A stretch of DNA of 64,000 nucleotides. It comes from Clostridium sp. DSM 17811. Its GTDB lineage: Bacteria; Bacillota; Clostridia; Clostridiales; Clostridiaceae. Shown in pieces: positions 52,628-61,416 of the stretch (within the stretch, counting starts at the first letter, position 1; each line of letters begins with the position of its first letter). The position numbers and the translations under genes are program-made. The stretch covers positions 1 through 64,000 of the forward strand of contig NZ_JAHLDU010000007.1 of the NCBI RefSeq assembly GCF_018861905.1. The letters are read 5' to 3'. Below the pieces are notes generated by a model, which worked only from the letters and a program-made list of their open reading frames with translations, was not told where the DNA came from and ran no database searches.

Positions 52628-52800
52628 CAATATGAGCTGCAAGGCAGCACGCGAAAGCGTCTTGTTTCTTCTTTGAAATGGAAGAAATGCTGTTTCTATT
52701 AGTAAGCTATTAATAAATAGTAGGAATACAATACAATTTTAAAAGGCTACACTACCAGAGGGGAAAGGCGTGAGGAGGCTCCATACTTACTCGACAATTT
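52628..52800 (+). ncRNA. Candidate structured noncoding RNA
   Basis: A stretch richer in G and C than its surroundings follows a good promoter and contains a run of hairpins: GCTGC-AAG-GCAGC (52636-52648), ACGC-GAAA-GCGT with a GNRA tetraloop (52649-52660), TTTCTTC/GAAGAAA (52665-52687) and an AT stem around 52692-52724. A conserved-looking single-stranded purine block AGAGGGGAAAGGCGTGAGGA (about 52757) follows. It codes for nothing obvious. The size and structure would suit a clostridial structured RNA such as raiA-type RNA, or a riboswitch for the gene at 52820, but I cannot assign the class. Confidence 0.55.
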
Positions 52801-52819
52801 AAAAAAGGGGTGCAATAGA

Positions 52820-53146
52820 ATGAACTGGATTGGTATATTACCAGTTGTAATTGGAGTAATTTATTTAATATATTCTGTTTTGTTTGGAGATAAAGTTAAT
52901 TATTACAACAGAAGATTTAGTAGAAGAAACAAAATGACAATTATAAAATCAAGTGAATTTTTGAGGGTACAATTAAATTTTTCAATACTAAATTCTATAT
53001 TCTGTATTATATCTGGATTGTTAATAATCATATTTAATCTTAATAGTTTATTTATTTTAGTAGTAGCTATAGTATCCAGTCTAATGGATTTTTTATTAGT
53101 AGTAAAAAGTAAAATGAAAGGGTATGTGGACTATAAATATAATTGA
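52820..53146 (+). CDS. Hypothetical membrane protein (DUF3784-like)
   Basis: The 108-residue protein has an N-terminal segment (3-20), a basic cytoplasmic loop (NRRFSRRNKM) and two further segments (about 53-70, 74-92), a layout seen in DUF3784 proteins. AAAAGGGG precedes the ATG. It is the first gene after the RNA candidate, about 20 bases from its end. Confidence 0.55.
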   Translation: MNWIGILPVVIGVIYLIYSVLFGDKVNYYNRRFSRRNKMTIIKSSEFLRVQLNFSILNSIFCIISGLLIIIFNLNSLFILVVAIVSSLMDFLLVVKSKMKGYVDYKYN

Positions 53147-53294
53147 GGGTTAGAATAGGTCATAATATTTGTCGTCACAAGTAAACCTACGAAGAAGAAG
53201 TCAGAGGTATACAAAGTGGCATTAACAAATTATTAAAATGCAGTGTGTTCGTAAAACATGATGAAGTATATTTATATAGGATAGGGGTATTAAA

Positions 53295-53927
53295 TTGAGA
53301 AAGATAGTGCTGTATAGTGACCAGATTATAAAAGAAAACCGAAAAATAGATTATGAACTTCTACGATTACTAAATAAAAAAAATCCATCAATAGGATATA
53401 TTCCATCATGTTCAGATTTAACAAGAAAGTATTTTAATCCTAAAGTTCAATATTATAATGAATTGGGGATTAGTAACATACAATATTTTGATTTAGATAA
53501 GGAATATGATGAAACAAAGATTAACGATATATTTCAAAGTGATGCTATACATCTTTCTGGTGGAAACACGTTTTATTTTCTATACTTAATAAAAAAAAGA
53601 AACCTTGTTAAATCATTACAATTATATGTGGAACAAGGAGGAATATTAATTGGCATTAGTGCTGGAAGTATTATATTAAGTAAAACTATTGACATGGCAC
53701 AATTTGGAGATGAAGATATTGTAGGTATAGATGATAGAAGTTCATTAGGTATTGTAGACTTTCAGTTTATGCCCCATTGGAGTGATGATGAAAGTATTAA
53801 GTATTTAGATGTATTAAAGGATTATTCAAAAGTAAAGAAAACAACAATATATGCATGTAATGATGGTGATGGAATAGTTATTGATGGCAACGACATTAAA
53901 TTTATTGGTAATGTAATGAAAATTTAA
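53295..53927 (+). CDS. Peptidase E (family S51 dipeptidase-like)
   Basis: The 210-residue protein matches the S51 family: IGYIPSCSD near the start, IHLSGGNTFYFLYLIKKR, the nucleophile elbow GILIGISAGSIILS (Ser in GxSAGS) and FMPHW with the likely His. Members hydrolyse Asp-X dipeptides or cyanophycin fragments. Starts at TTG 53295 after GATAGGGG. A terminator-like hairpin follows at 54001. Confidence 0.85.
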   Translation: MRKIVLYSDQIIKENRKIDYELLRLLNKKNPSIGYIPSCSDLTRKYFNPKVQYYNELGISNIQYFDLDKEYDETKINDIFQSDAIHLSGGNTFYFLYLIKKRNLVKSLQLYVEQGGILIGISAGSIILSKTIDMAQFGDEDIVGIDDRSSLGIVDFQFMPHWSDDESIKYLDVLKDYSKVKKTTIYACNDGDGIVIDGNDIKFIGNVMKI

Positions 53928-54000
53928 AAGTAATTATTTATTAAAGAACAGTAGTTGATAAAAATTCAACTTGCTATTTTAACAGTAAATAAGCAAATAA

Positions 54001-54044
54001 AAATACTGCACAAAGGATTTAAATCCCTAGGTGTAGTATTTTTT
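54001..54044 (+). terminator. Terminator after peptidase E
   Basis: AAATACTGCAC pairs with GTGTAGTATTT (one mismatch) around GGATTTAAATCC, and a TTTTTT tract follows. Confidence 0.7.
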
Positions 54045-54131
54045 GAAATTAGTATATGAAAATCCTAATATTAAGGAGATTTTTAAGGTAAGTTACAATT
54101 CACTTATTATCAATAAGCACCCAAATTACTT

Positions 54132-54764
54132 TTAAATACTGTCATTCATTAAACAACTAAGTGTTAACAAGCTATCAGTTAAATTGACATTTTCTAAAAT
54201 TATTTCTTTTGGTACCTTTAAATCCACAGGTGTAATATTACAGATACATTTAACTCCATTTTCAATTATCATGTTAGTAACCGTTTGTGCATAATTCTTT
54301 GATACACAAATTATCCCGATGTTTGTTGGTGTTAACTTTAAGAAACTTACTAATTTGTCTATGTCTAGCACTTTAATATTTTGAAGTGTTAATCCTATAA
54401 GTTCTGGATTAACATCAAAAATACCAACTAATTTAAAATTTAATTGCTTATATCTAGTATAAGTAGCAATAGCTTTTCCAATATTATTCGCTCCTATTAT
54501 TATCATATTGTGTTTTTTAAAGAGTCCCAATATACCATTAATTTCAATTAGTAATTCTTTAACATTATACCCTATTCTTTGTGTCCCAAAATCTCCAAAA
54601 TAATTTAGGTCTCGTCTTATTTGACTAGAGGTAAAACCAATTATTTCACCAAATTTTCTTGAGGATATTGTAATCACATTATTAAGTACGAGTTTATTTA
54701 AATAGGTATGGTATTTAGTCAGTCGTCTAATAACCAACATTGGTATATTTTTTTGATTTTCCAC
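54132..54764 (-). CDS. rex: Redox-sensing repressor Rex
   Basis: The 210-residue protein has the Rex winged helix (about 1-80, ending with the recognition helix in ISSRKFGEIIGFTSSQIRRDL and NYFGDFGTQRIGY) and a Rossmann NAD(H)-binding domain (about 85-205). The dinucleotide motif reads IGANNIGKA instead of the usual GAGNLG, a notable change. GTG start with AAAGGAGAG upstream. Rex releases DNA when NADH is high and controls fermentation genes. It lies about 110 bases downstream of adhE on the same strand, with Rex-like sites in front of adhE. Confidence 0.9.
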   Translation of the reverse strand: MENQKNIPMLVIRRLTKYHTYLNKLVLNNVITISSRKFGEIIGFTSSQIRRDLNYFGDFGTQRIGYNVKELLIEINGILGLFKKHNMIIIGANNIGKAIATYTRYKQLNFKLVGIFDVNPELIGLTLQNIKVLDIDKLVSFLKLTPTNIGIICVSKNYAQTVTNMIIENGVKCICNITPVDLKVPKEIILENVNLTDSLLTLSCLMNDSI

Positions 54765-54873
54765 AATATTAACTCTCCTTTGCTACAATAATAATTTAGA
54801 TTTAAGAGATTTTAGTATTTTATTAGAAAGAAGCATCTTAATTAAATCGGACAAACAGTAAATTATTTAACTT

Positions 54874-57462
54874 TTACTTGATTTTACCAAATGAATTTAT
54901 AAATATCTGTTTTATCTCATTTATCATTGGATATCTAGGATTAGCGCTAGTGCATTGATCATCAAACGCTTTCTCTGACATATCATCCAATGTTAAATAG
55001 AAATCTTTTTCTTTAACTCCTGTATCTTTTATAGTCAATGGAATATTTAATTCTTTTTTAAGATCAGTAATTGATTTTATTAATAAACCTACTTTTTCAT
55101 CATCTGTATTCCCACCTAGATTTAAATAATTAGAAATAGCAGCATATCTCTCTTTTGAATCTGGGTATTTATTTTGTGGGAATGAAGTTTGTCTTACTGG
55201 AATATCTACTGCATTAAATTTAATTACTTCCTCAATCAATACAGCAATAGCAATACCATGAGGCATATGGTGTTGTGCTCCTAATTTGTGTGCCATTGAA
55301 TGACATATTCCTAAAAATGCATTTCCAAATGCCATGCCTGCTATTGTGGATGCATGTGCCATTTTCTCTCTAGCAACTATATTGGTAGTTCCTTCGCTGT
55401 ATGCTGTTGGTAAATATTCAAATATCATTTTTATAGCTTGAAGCGCTAATCCATCTGTATAATCCGTAGCCATGACAGATACATAGGCTTCGATAGCATG
55501 ACTTAATGCATCTATTCCTGTAGCTGCAGTTAGACCTTTTGGCATATTCATCATAAATTCAGCATCTACAATTGCCATATTAGGTGTTAATTCATAATCT
55601 GAAAGTGGATATTTCATTCCTGTTTTCTCATCTGTTATAACTGCAAAGGGGGTTACTTCTGAACCAGTACCTGCAGTTGTTGGTATTGCTACTAATATAG
55701 CCTTAATCCCAAGCTTTGGAAAATGGTGTATTCTCTTTCTTATATCCATAAATTTCATTGCTAGCTCATCAAATTTTTCTTCTGGATGCTCATATAACAC
55801 TTGCATAATTTTGGCTGCATCCATAGCTGATCCTCCACCGATTGTTATTATGGTATCGGGCTCAAATTCAAGCATTTCTTTGGCACCTTGATAAGCACAT
55901 TCAAGTGTAGGATCAGACTTAACATCTGAAAACACCTTAAAACTTATATCAATTTTTTCAAGAACTTTTGTTATTTTATCTGCATAACCTAATTCACAAA
56001 GCATTTTATCAGTTACAATAAACGCTCTATTCTTGCCCATATCCTTTAATTCCTTAAGTGCAGATTCTAAGCATCCATATTTGAAGTATATTTTTTCTGG
56101 AACTTTAAACCAAAGCATATTTTCCCTTCTCTCTGCTACTGTTTTTATATTTAACAAATGTTTAGGTCCTACATTTTCTGAAACTGAATTTCCTCCCCAA
56201 AATCCACAGCCTAGGGTAAATGAAGGTGCTATTTTAAAATTAAATAAATCACCACTAGCCCCTTGAGCTGAAGGCATATTTATAAAAGTTCTTACAGTTT
56301 TCATTTTAGAACTGAATTTTCCTACTTTCTCTTTTTCCCTCAAAGAATCTATATACAATGAAGAGGTATGTCCCATACCACCTAATTCAATGAGTCTTTC
56401 TGCTTTTTCTAAAGCTTCATCAAAACTTTTTACTTTATACATAGCTAATACTGTTGATAGTTTTTCACGTGAAAACAGTTCTGTTAATTCAACTGAGACT
56501 ACTTCTCCAATAAGCACCTTTGTCCATTCCGGTACATTAACATCTGCTAACTTGGCTATGTTACAAGCAGACTTTCCAACTATACTTGGATTAATCTTAT
56601 CATTTTTAAACATAATCTTTTTGACCTTATCTATTTCATTCTGATTTAATATGTATGCTCCTCTTTTAATAAGTTCATTTTTAACTTTAGTATATATTGA
56701 ATCTAACACTATTATAGATTGTTCTGAAGCACATATTGTACCATTATCATAAGTCTTGGATAATATTATTGAACTCACAGCCATTTCTATATCTGCACTT
56801 TCATCAATTATAGCTGGTGTATTTCCTGGTCCAACACCAATAGCTGGTTTTCCTGATGAATAAGCCGATTTAACCATACCTGGGCCTCCTGTAGCAAGTA
56901 CCACATCAGCTTCACTCATAAGTATTTTTGAAAGCTCTATAGATGGGTCATCTATCCAAGCTATTATTCCCTCAGGGGCTCCGGCCTTAACTGCAGCATC
57001 CAAAAGCAATTTTGCTGTTTCTATTGTTGATTTTTTAGATCTTGGATGAGGAGAAAATATTATACCATTTCTCGTTTTCAAAGAAATTAATGACTTGAAA
57101 ATTACTGTAGATGTAGGGTTAGTAGTTGGTACTATAGCTGCTATAACACCAATCGGTTCTGCAATTTTAGTTATACCATAAGTTTCATCTCTTTCAATAA
57201 CACCACATGTTTTTTCGTCCTTATACTTATTGTAGATATATTCTGCTGCAAAATGATTTTTAATTACCTTATCTTCTACTAATCCCATACCACTTTCTTC
57301 CACGGCCATTTTAGCAAGGGATATTCTAGCACCTAAGGCTGCCATTGCTACTTTTTTAAAAATTTCATCTACTTGAGCCTGGGTAAAAGTAGAAAATTTT
57401 TCTTGAGCTTCTTTTACACTTTTTAGTTTCTTATTTAATTCTTCTACGTTTGTTAATTTCAT
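54874..57462 (-). CDS. adhE: Bifunctional acetaldehyde/alcohol dehydrogenase AdhE
   Basis: The 862-residue protein has the full AdhE layout: CoA-acylating aldehyde dehydrogenase domain (about 1-440) with the catalytic Cys in NGTICASEQSII (near 244), a linker, and an iron-dependent alcohol dehydrogenase domain (about 450-862) with SGGGSAMDAAKI-type cofactor region (here IGGGSAMDAAKIMQ) and the metal-binding GICHSMAHKLGAQHHMPHG. It converts acyl-CoA to aldehyde and then alcohol using NADH, the route to ethanol or butanol in clostridia. TAAAAGGAG precedes the ATG. Two Rex-like sites lie upstream. Confidence 0.95.
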   Translation of the reverse strand: MKLTNVEELNKKLKSVKEAQEKFSTFTQAQVDEIFKKVAMAALGARISLAKMAVEESGMGLVEDKVIKNHFAAEYIYNKYKDEKTCGVIERDETYGITKIAEPIGVIAAIVPTTNPTSTVIFKSLISLKTRNGIIFSPHPRSKKSTIETAKLLLDAAVKAGAPEGIIAWIDDPSIELSKILMSEADVVLATGGPGMVKSAYSSGKPAIGVGPGNTPAIIDESADIEMAVSSIILSKTYDNGTICASEQSIIVLDSIYTKVKNELIKRGAYILNQNEIDKVKKIMFKNDKINPSIVGKSACNIAKLADVNVPEWTKVLIGEVVSVELTELFSREKLSTVLAMYKVKSFDEALEKAERLIELGGMGHTSSLYIDSLREKEKVGKFSSKMKTVRTFINMPSAQGASGDLFNFKIAPSFTLGCGFWGGNSVSENVGPKHLLNIKTVAERRENMLWFKVPEKIYFKYGCLESALKELKDMGKNRAFIVTDKMLCELGYADKITKVLEKIDISFKVFSDVKSDPTLECAYQGAKEMLEFEPDTIITIGGGSAMDAAKIMQVLYEHPEEKFDELAMKFMDIRKRIHHFPKLGIKAILVAIPTTAGTGSEVTPFAVITDEKTGMKYPLSDYELTPNMAIVDAEFMMNMPKGLTAATGIDALSHAIEAYVSVMATDYTDGLALQAIKMIFEYLPTAYSEGTTNIVAREKMAHASTIAGMAFGNAFLGICHSMAHKLGAQHHMPHGIAIAVLIEEVIKFNAVDIPVRQTSFPQNKYPDSKERYAAISNYLNLGGNTDDEKVGLLIKSITDLKKELNIPLTIKDTGVKEKDFYLTLDDMSEKAFDDQCTSANPRYPMINEIKQIFINSFGKIK

Positions 57463-57509
57463 ATATAAACACTCCTTTTAAAATTTATATTATTTCAAAT
57501 CGGGTTACA

Positions 57510-57527
57510 TTGACAATAAATTAACAT
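57510..57527. promoter_or_regulatory. Candidate Rex site 1 upstream of adhE
   Basis: TTGACAATAAATTAACAT matches the clostridial Rex box TTGTTAA-N4-TTAACAA at 15 positions out of 18 counting the spacer as free. It lies 48 bases upstream of adhE, in the expected promoter region. Confidence 0.5.
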
Positions 57528-57678
57528 ATATGTGGATCATATTTAAAAATAAACTAATGTTATATAACAATTTTATAAAGAATATTAATAATTAGATTTT
57601 AATTACTTAGTAATACTGGTAATGTTATGAATTATCACTTATCTAAGTTCTAGGTTAGTATAGATCAGCACAATATGT

Positions 57679-57696
57679 TTGTCAAATGTTTAACAA
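57679..57696. promoter_or_regulatory. Candidate Rex site 2 upstream of adhE
   Basis: TTGTCAAATGTTTAACAA matches the Rex box TTGTTAA-N4-TTAACAA with one mismatch. It lies about 217 bases upstream of the adhE start. Confidence 0.65.
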
Positions 57697-57730
57697 TGAA
57701 TTTGTATGATAGTTACGTTTACATTTATAT

Positions 57731-57901
57731 TTATTTTATGTGCTGTTTTTGATATTCTAATGGGTAAAGATTTAAATCTATTCCTAGTTTTATTAAATCT
57801 TCAGTTAGTGATTTATCATATTCAGATAGCGATTTATTATCATTTAATTTAGTATTAATAAGATCACTAAACCTTTGTTTAGTGATCTTATCATATTGCA
57901 T
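57731..57901 (-). CDS. Small hypothetical frame, 56 residues
   Basis: ATG 57901 opens a frame MQYDKITKQRFSDLINTKLN with a charged, helical middle and the end LNLYPLEYQKQHIK. It lacks an SD, so it may be the C-terminal remnant of a larger gene. A perfect 30-base hairpin lies within it. Family not recognised. Confidence 0.35.
   Translation of the reverse strand: MQYDKITKQRFSDLINTKLNDNKSLSEYDKSLTEDLIKLGIDLNLYPLEYQKQHIK
57860..57889. other. Perfect 13-base inverted repeat
   Basis: AAGATCACTAAAC and GTTTAGTGATCTT are separated by CTTT. There is no T run, so it is more likely an operator or recombination relic than a terminator. It lies inside the small frame at 57731-57901. Confidence 0.5.
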
Positions 57902-58129
57902 GTAGATGTTAGTTTAATGGCTTTGATAGGCTATAGGAGAGATAAGAGCATACCTAGAGTTAGAAGAAATTTATTATAAATGTTATATGTATTACTAGTA
58001 AAATATGGTGGGTGTGGTAGAATAACCAGTATATTACAACATAAATATAAATCGTAAAGAGGATATTATGTTAATTAATACAACTAGCTATGGAGATTAT
58101 TTAAGTAATAAAAATGTAGGAGGGTACTA

Positions 58130-58306
58130 TTGAAAGAAATAAGAATATTTAAAAATACCAATAATGTTTGTTTAGTTACGGAGGTAAATGATTTTATCAA
58201 GAATAATAAATTTAAAATTAAGGAGCTCCAATATAGTTCCAATACTGGCGGTTTATTTACAACTGAATATTCTGTTATGGTTGTGATTGAGGAAGAGAAA
58301 ATATAA
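58130..58306 (+). CDS. Cse60-like small sporulation protein, 58 residues
   Basis: TTG 58130 is preceded by TAGGAGGG. The protein MKEIRIFKNTNNVCLVTEVN has an alternating strand-helix-strand pattern ending EYSVMVVIEEEKI, like the Cse60 family of small sporulation-associated proteins. The match is by overall pattern, not motif, so the family call is tentative. Confidence 0.5.
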   Translation: MKEIRIFKNTNNVCLVTEVNDFIKNNKFKIKELQYSSNTGGLFTTEYSVMVVIEEEKI

Positions 58307-58375
58307 AGTAAGGATTTACTTTTCTCATATTTCGTTGCAATTAACCTCATATATATTTTAAACGGGAGGAAGATT

Positions 58376-58594
58376 ATGGAGAATACAGATGAAGCGTTTG
58401 AATTTTACAATGCAGGTGCTGAAAAAAGCAGATTAGAAAGAGGTCTTGGAGTTTATTCTTCTTGGCTTTCAGAGATGAATAATGAAGTACATCTTTTAGA
58501 ATTAGTATCATCCGCAGTTGAATATGTAATTAAAAATCAAAGCCAAGATAATACTTTCATTGCAGAAGTTTGTGACGCAAGAAATATTAATTAA
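58376..58594 (+). CDS. Small hypothetical protein, 72 residues
   Basis: GGGAGGAAGATT precedes the ATG. The protein is soluble, acidic and largely helical (FEFYNAGAEKSRLERGLGVY, VHLLELVSSAVEYVIKNQ). No family recognised. It may share a transcript with the Cse60-like gene 70 bases upstream. Confidence 0.5.
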   Translation: MENTDEAFEFYNAGAEKSRLERGLGVYSSWLSEMNNEVHLLELVSSAVEYVIKNQSQDNTFIAEVCDARNIN

Positions 58595-58686
58595 TATTGT
58601 GTAGTAACCAAATATCATAGATTCTATAAAATAATAATTTTTAATATGGACACAATAAAACCAAAATTATTATTGAGGTGATTATA

Positions 58687-59223
58687 TTGAAAAGAACTTT
58701 GGTGTTTGTGTTAATATTATTTGTTTTAGTTTTTATACCTATACAAAATCCTAAGGCTTACTATGTTATAGGTGTAGTGAACAATAAAACTTTAAGCTCA
58801 GATATAGCAATTAAAGATGGTAATATAGTAATGATTTCTTATACTGATAGTGTTTCGGAGAAAACCCATAACGACATGGAAATATATAATATTAAGAGAA
58901 TCGATGATTTTATAAGAAATATAAACAAAGGGAGAAAAGATAAAATTCGTATTGTAGAGTATGGAAAAAATGCCACTGGTACATGGGTAAATAAATTGTA
59001 TGATTTAAAATATGATGGAAAGAAAATAATTGATATTGAGTATGATACATATTCCAATCCTAATGCGTTTATTCCAAGCCAACCAGAAATGTTCAATACG
59101 ATAATAAAGCGAGATTATCCTGATGGAATATCTTATAGAATTTGTGATTCAGAAGGCGAAAATGATGATTGTGCCAAATTAATTAGTTTTTCCAAAAGCA
59201 GTATAATTGACAATAAAAAGTAG
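58687..59223 (+). CDS. Secreted DUF4362 protein
   Basis: A signal peptide (about residues 1-26) is followed by a DUF4362-like domain: RIDDFIRNINKGRKDKIRIV, then the DLKYDGKKIIDIEYD strand typical of the family. The protein is exported; cleavage probably falls near NPKA, and there is no lipobox. GAGGTG six bases before TTG 58687 decides the start. The function of DUF4362 is unknown. Confidence 0.7.
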   Translation: MKRTLVFVLILFVLVFIPIQNPKAYYVIGVVNNKTLSSDIAIKDGNIVMISYTDSVSEKTHNDMEIYNIKRIDDFIRNINKGRKDKIRIVEYGKNATGTWVNKLYDLKYDGKKIIDIEYDTYSNPNAFIPSQPEMFNTIIKRDYPDGISYRICDSEGENDDCAKLISFSKSSIIDNKK

Positions 59224-59268
59224 TATTATAAATAGTTTTTTCGATTAGTGGTTTTATCATATTTCGTC

Positions 59269-59306
59269 ACAAGTAACCCTACATAATTTAATGTGGGGTT
59301 ACTTGT
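59269..59306. repeat. CACAAGTAACC hairpin element, copy near 59.3 kb
   Basis: ACAAGTAACCCTACAT pairs with ATGTGGGGTTACTTGT (one G-T pair). It is nearly identical to the element at 40555-40592 and follows the DUF4362 gene, so it may end that transcript. Confidence 0.7.
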
Positions 59307-59365
59307 ATTAATATTGTGAATGTAACAAGTGAGTTACATTCACATTGATGCTATTGCTTATTTAC

Positions 59366-59914
59366 TTATATCTCATTACCATTTTTACAATAATTAATAC
59401 AATTTTCCAACCATTTAATAGTAGACTCTTCTCGTATAATAGCTCCGTCTAGAACCAGATAATCTCCAAAAACATCACTATTAAGAGGTGGAACGCCATC
59501 GTAGGGTTCCTTTTGCTCGTGTAAAAAGGTAAGTCTTTCATTATGCTTAAGTAATTGATGTTCCAATAAGTCGATTCTAGTATTTACATCTAAATTACTT
59601 GAAAAATACATTCTAAGCCTAAAAATATTTTTGGGGGTTTGCTCCATAGGGACATCCTTTTTCAACCATTTTAAAAATTCTTTTTTACCTTTTTCTGTGA
59701 TATCATAAATTTTTTTTTCTAATATATCCCCACTAATTTCGATATCATAAATTATAAGTTTTTCGTCGACTAATTTTTTTAATTCTGGATAAATCTGACT
59801 GAGTTTTGCACTCCAAAACTCAGCTAATTGAAAATTAAATTCTTTTCCTATGTCATAACCAGTTATAGGTTTTCTATTTATTAATCCTAAAATTGCATAT
59901 TTAAGAGTTCTCAT
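59366..59914 (-). CDS. PadR-family transcriptional regulator
   Basis: The protein has a PadR winged helix (RTLKYAILGLINRKPITGYD, SAKLSQIYPELKKLVDEKLI, wing KKIYDITEKGKKEFLKWL) and a C-terminal helical domain (subfamily 1). GAGGTG five bases before ATG 59914 supports the start (182 residues). It is divergent from the MFS/enoate reductase operon and probably represses it, as PadR and its relatives do with phenolic acids. Confidence 0.85.
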   Translation of the reverse strand: MRTLKYAILGLINRKPITGYDIGKEFNFQLAEFWSAKLSQIYPELKKLVDEKLIIYDIEISGDILEKKIYDITEKGKKEFLKWLKKDVPMEQTPKNIFRLRMYFSSNLDVNTRIDLLEHQLLKHNERLTFLHEQKEPYDGVPPLNSDVFGDYLVLDGAIIREESTIKWLENCINYCKNGNEI

Positions 59915-60041
59915 TAACACACCTCATCCTTTTACCTATTTATTATAACACGGTTTTTGTAAATTACAATTTAAGTTGATTAGTAGAATCATATAACATA
60001 ATACATATAAACATTTATATATATTATATTATATAACTGCA

Positions 60042-60070
60042 TTGACATGATTGGTACATTGTGATAATAT
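60042..60070 (+). promoter_or_regulatory. Promoter of the MFS/enoate reductase operon
   Basis: TTGACA (60042-60047), a 17-base spacer and TAATAT (60065-60070) lie 30 bases before the MFS gene. An AT-rich repeated stretch (TATATATTATATTATATAAC) immediately upstream could hold the PadR site. Confidence 0.7.
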
Positions 60071-60099
60071 TAACAAAAAGAGACAAGGGGGACAATATT

Positions 60100-61356
60100 A
60101 TGGAATTGACAAAAAAAAGATGGGGTATTTTGATTGCAAGCTGTTTTATTAATCTATGTGTTGGGTCGATATATGCATGGAGTGTATTTGCAGCTCCCAT
60201 GGCAAAGCACTTGAGTAGTATTACTGGAATTGCATTAACTGCGGGTAGTTTAGCAATTGCATTTGTTATCACTAATTCAATTGCACCTATTACTATGATT
60301 TCGGGTGGTAGAATTAATGATATGTTTGGACCAAAAAAAGTTATTTTTGTCGGTGGTCTGCTTTTTGGAGGTGGTATGATATTAGCAGGTTTTTCGAATG
60401 GAGTAGGGTCCTTAGTATTTGCGTATGGCATCGTAACAGGTCTAGGTACTGGGTTAGTTTATGGATGTACAATCAACAATTCAATTAAGTTTTTCCCAGA
60501 CAAACGTGGTTTAATTGGGGGTATCACAACTGCAGCTTATGGCTTAAGTTCTGTAATAGTACCACCAATTGCAAATGTATTAATTATTAATACTGGAGTA
60601 ACTTCAGCATTTAAGATAATAGGTATTGCATTTATTGTTATTGTATGTAGTGCTTCTTTCTTTATTGAGAAATGTCCAGTGAACTTTGTTCCAGAAGGGT
60701 GGACACCACCGGTTTCTAATGGTAAGTTGAACAGAAATGAGAAAGACTTTAGAGGAATGCTAACAAGTCCTAAATTTTATGTAATGCTTGCAATGTTAAC
60801 ATGTGGTGCATTCTATGGTTTAATGTGTACTTCTCAGGCTTCTCCTGTAGCACAGAAAATGATTGGAATGTCAACTGTGGCAGCAACTGTTGTAGTTTCT
60901 ACCTTGGCATTATTTAATACTGCTGGTCGTATTATCGCAGGTTATATTTCTGATAAAATAGGTCGAATCAATACGCTCACTGGTGCTTTTGTCCTTTCTA
61001 TTGTTGGACTTATATGCCTGTATTTTTCAGGACAAGGAGATGTTGTGACCTTTGATATCGGTATTTCAATAGTTGGTTTATGTTTTGGTGCATTTATGGG
61101 CGTTTTCCCTGGATTTACTGCAGATCAATTTGGTTCTAAAAACAATGGTGTGAATTATGGAATAATGTTTATAGGATTTGCATTGGGAGGCTATTTTGGA
61201 CCAACAGTGATGACAAATGTATTTAATACAGATAATAGTTATCAAAGAGCATTTATATTAGCTGCGGTTATTGGGATTGTAGGTCTTTTATTAACATTTG
61301 TTTATCGTTATGTGAATAAAAAAGATATGAATACCAAAGAAACTATAAGCGTATAA
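60100..61356 (+). CDS. OFA-family MFS transporter (oxalate/formate antiporter-like)
   Basis: The 418-residue transporter has 12 predicted segments, beginning LTKKRWGILIASCFINLCVG and SIYAWSVFAAPM, the signature opening of the OFA (oxalate:formate antiporter) family. Motif A-like GGRINDMFGPKK is present in loop 2-3, and a second copy (GYISDKIGRINT) after segment 8. AAGGGGG precedes ATG 60100. OFA proteins carry organic acids; with the reductase downstream the likely substrate is an unsaturated carboxylate. Confidence 0.85.
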   Translation: MELTKKRWGILIASCFINLCVGSIYAWSVFAAPMAKHLSSITGIALTAGSLAIAFVITNSIAPITMISGGRINDMFGPKKVIFVGGLLFGGGMILAGFSNGVGSLVFAYGIVTGLGTGLVYGCTINNSIKFFPDKRGLIGGITTAAYGLSSVIVPPIANVLIINTGVTSAFKIIGIAFIVIVCSASFFIEKCPVNFVPEGWTPPVSNGKLNRNEKDFRGMLTSPKFYVMLAMLTCGAFYGLMCTSQASPVAQKMIGMSTVAATVVVSTLALFNTAGRIIAGYISDKIGRINTLTGAFVLSIVGLICLYFSGQGDVVTFDIGISIVGLCFGAFMGVFPGFTADQFGSKNNGVNYGIMFIGFALGGYFGPTVMTNVFNTDNSYQRAFILAAVIGIVGLLLTFVYRYVNKKDMNTKETISV

Positions 61357-61416
61357 AATAAATATTTAACAAACAGATGAGGATTAAAAATATAAATCAA
61401 AAGGGAGAATAAAAGT

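Noticed and set aside
52628-52800. A c-di-GMP (GEMM) or other known riboswitch
   Set aside because: I cannot find the conserved GEMM, SAM, TPP, cobalamin or glycine riboswitch core sequences, so only a generic structured-RNA call is made.
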